Assembly (NCBI RefSeq): GCF_000943555.1
Contig: NZ_JTDV01000002.1
Coordinates: 124,001-188,000 of the forward strand
Length of the DNA: 64,000 nt
Source of the DNA: Neotamlana nanhaiensis
GTDB lineage: Bacteria; Bacteroidota; Bacteroidia; Flavobacteriales; Flavobacteriaceae
Direction: 5' to 3'
Part shown: positions 62,612-64,000 of the stretch, piece after piece
How positions within the stretch are numbered: the first letter of the stretch is position 1
How the letters are laid out: the number at the start of each line of letters is the position of its first letter
Made by a program: the position numbers and the translations under genes
The notes under the pieces: model-generated
The model's database searches: none
Told to the model about the DNA's origin: nothing
What the model saw: the letters and a program-made list of their open reading frames with translations, nothing else

Positions 62612-64000
62612 ATGGCTATTAAAAAAATACTTTGCTATTTACCAATTGTTTTATTGTGTATATCATTATCATGCAATCAACAAATCACTAACACCAACAT
62701 CAAACAATCAAAAAGCACCATTGGCAATCCTGTTTTACCAGGTTACTATGCCGACCCAACCATTAAAAAATTTGGCGACACCTATTACATTTACGCAACT
62801 ACAGATAATGAAATGTTAGCATCGGGAGCACCGACGGTTTGGTACAGTAACGATTTGCAAAATTGGTACAATTACACCATGGAAATTCCGTCGCTATCCT
62901 CTGTAAATCTTCGTAATTATTGGGCACCAGATATTATTGAAGGTAAAGACGATAAGTATTATTTATACTTTGGAAACTGTCAAGCAGGTTGTAATATTTA
63001 CGGCTATGTTTCAGATACACCTGTTGGTCCTTGGGAAAAATTAAACGAAGACGACACGCCTGTTATCGCTCATAATTATCCACGTCCAGGATTTCCATCG
63101 TTAGACGCACAATTTTTTACCGATACCGACGGAAAAGTGTATGCCTATTGGGGTACTTGGGTGCATTATAATGGTGGTTATGCGGTTGGTGAATTGAATA
63201 CCGATACTATGAAGGATATTATAAACCCTGAAAACATTCCTTTGGAGCAAACACCAAATCCGTTTGAGGCGGCTTACATGATGAAAAGAGGAGACAAATA
63301 CATTTTGATGTATTCGGGTGAATCTTGTCACGACGAAACTTATAAAGTTCTTTATGCTTATGCCGATTCGCCTTATGGGCCTTTTACACCTGGCGAAAAC
63401 AATCCTATTTTAAGCACTAACGACGACCAAACCACGCATGGCCCAGGGCATCATTCGGTGTTAGAAGATGGCGATGATTACTACATTGTATACCACAAAC
63501 ACGATTACCCAATGACGCGCGGCGGAATGGCAAGACAAGTGTGTATTGATAAAATGGTTTTTGAAAACGATTTTACCATAAAAGCTGTTGTACCAACCAA
63601 TAAAGGTATTGCGCCTATTGTAAAATCAACCGTTCCTGAAAACATAGCTTTTGAAGCTACTGCAACAGCATCTTCAAGCTACACATTAAACTCCTTAGAA
63701 TATAAAGACTACACCTATAAACCGAGTTTTGCTACTGATGATAATAACGCCACCATGTGGAAGGCGGCAACAAATACATTTCCAGAAAGTTTAACTATCG
63801 ATTTAGGTGAAGAAAAAAACATAAAACGTATTGCTACTCAATTTGAATTTGCGAGCTATTTCTACCAATACAAACTTGAGGTTTCTAGTGATAATGAAAA
63901 TTGGACACTTTTTGCTGACCAGTCTAAGAATCAAACTTCAGGAAGCCCAATGATTGATGATAACGATGCTGCTGCACGCTATGTAAAACTTACGGTTTTA
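62612..64000 (+). CDS. GH43 family glycosidase lipoprotein with F5/8-type C domain, 3' end outside the window
   Basis: At least 463 residues, open at the window edge. MAIKKILCYLPIVLLCIS ends in a lipobox (LSCN). The GH43 five-bladed propeller shows the three expected acidic residues: Asp in YYADPTIKKFGD, Asp in PSLDAQFFTDTDG and Glu in NPFEAAYMMKRGDKYILMYS. Other matches are YWAPDIIEGKDDKYYLYF, THGPGHHSVLEDGDDYYIVYH. From about residue 345 a discoidin-like (F5/8 C, CBM32-type) module starts (FEATATASSSY; SLTIDLGEEKNIKRIATQF; YKLEVSSDNENWTL). GH43 enzymes attack arabinan, xylan or galactan side chains. It is divergent from the broken GH27 gene and may open another polysaccharide locus. Confidence 0.92.
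   Translation, partial: MAIKKILCYLPIVLLCISLSCNQQITNTNIKQSKSTIGNPVLPGYYADPTIKKFGDTYYIYATTDNEMLASGAPTVWYSNDLQNWYNYTMEIPSLSSVNLRNYWAPDIIEGKDDKYYLYFGNCQAGCNIYGYVSDTPVGPWEKLNEDDTPVIAHNYPRPGFPSLDAQFFTDTDGKVYAYWGTWVHYNGGYAVGELNTDTMKDIINPENIPLEQTPNPFEAAYMMKRGDKYILMYSGESCHDETYKVLYAYADSPYGPFTPGENNPILSTNDDQTTHGPGHHSVLEDGDDYYIVYHKHDYPMTRGGMARQVCIDKMVFENDFTIKAVVPTNKGIAPIVKSTVPENIAFEATATASSSYTLNSLEYKDYTYKPSFATDDNNATMWKAATNTFPESLTIDLGEEKNIKRIATQFEFASYFYQYKLEVSSDNENWTLFADQSKNQTSGSPMIDDNDAAARYVKLTVL

Noticed and set aside
1-64000. CRISPR array, prophage, secretion island or toxin-antitoxin module
   Set aside because: I saw no regularly spaced repeats, phage structural genes, secretion genes or toxin pairs in the window.

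Overview
The window is AT-rich chromosomal DNA of a Bacteroidetes bacterium, most likely a marine member of the Flavobacteriaceae. The evidence is a SusC/SusD-type uptake pair, TAnnTTTG-type -7 promoter elements, very short or absent Shine-Dalgarno sequences, a CTC-type L25 next to prs and pth, several secreted glycosidases, and dispersed palindromic repeats of the 'GTCATTCTGAA...' kind. I cannot name the species.

Layout. (1) 1-1.8 kb: a decayed IS3-family transposase, a secreted Ntn amide hydrolase, and right after it a long attC-like hairpin element. (2) 1.9-4.5 kb: housekeeping genes pth, rplY (L25) and prs on the minus strand, then tRNA-Leu(CAA). (3) 4.7-5.9 kb: a chimeric, frameshifted GH5/GH3 pseudogene. 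(4) 6.0-34.1 kb: a large cluster, almost all on the minus strand, that reads as a utilisation locus for hydroxyproline-rich glycoproteins. It has a SusC/SusD pair, two DUF1680-type beta-L-arabinofuranosidases (GH127 and GH146-like), a large DUF5695-like secreted protein, a DPP4-like prolyl dipeptidyl peptidase, a DUF885 zinc peptidase, an M24 Xaa-Pro-type peptidase, and the whole 4-hydroxyproline breakdown route: epimerase, D-amino-acid dehydrogenase, DapA-like deaminase and 2-oxoglutarate-semialdehyde dehydrogenase. A Delta1-pyrroline-2-carboxylate-reductase-like enzyme and a divergent AraC regulator complete it. The remnant of an M61 peptidase lies inside it.

(5) 35.2-61.0 kb: a complete nitrate assimilation island. 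It holds NirBD, a DUF4202 protein, a NarX/NarL-like two-component pair, a nitrate reductase fused to a flavoprotein and a BFD [2Fe-2S] domain, a sulfite-reductase-like protein with a C-terminal rubredoxin, ten minus-strand genes (moeA to moaA) centred on molybdenum cofactor synthesis, an FNR-like regulator with four candidate cluster cysteines, a nitrate-type ABC transporter (lipoprotein, permease, two ATPases) and an outer-membrane porin. The promoters of nirB, the nitrate reductase gene, the FNR-like gene and the transporter share a 16-bp near-palindrome, TAAGTATNNWTACKTA, which suggests one regulon. (6) 61.2-64 kb: a broken GH27 alpha-galactosidase and the start of a GH43 lipoprotein that runs off the window.

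How it fits together. In region 4, glycopeptides would be bound by SusD and imported by SusC. The secreted glycosidases strip beta-L-arabinofuranose from hydroxyproline, the peptidases release Hyp-containing peptides, and the cytosolic enzymes convert 4-hydroxyproline to 2-oxoglutarate. In region 5, nitrate would enter through the porin and ABC transporter, be reduced to nitrite by the Mo enzyme and to ammonium by NirBD. Several carbohydrate genes at the edges are pseudogenes, so the accessory glycan functions appear to be eroding while the hydroxyproline and nitrate sets are intact.
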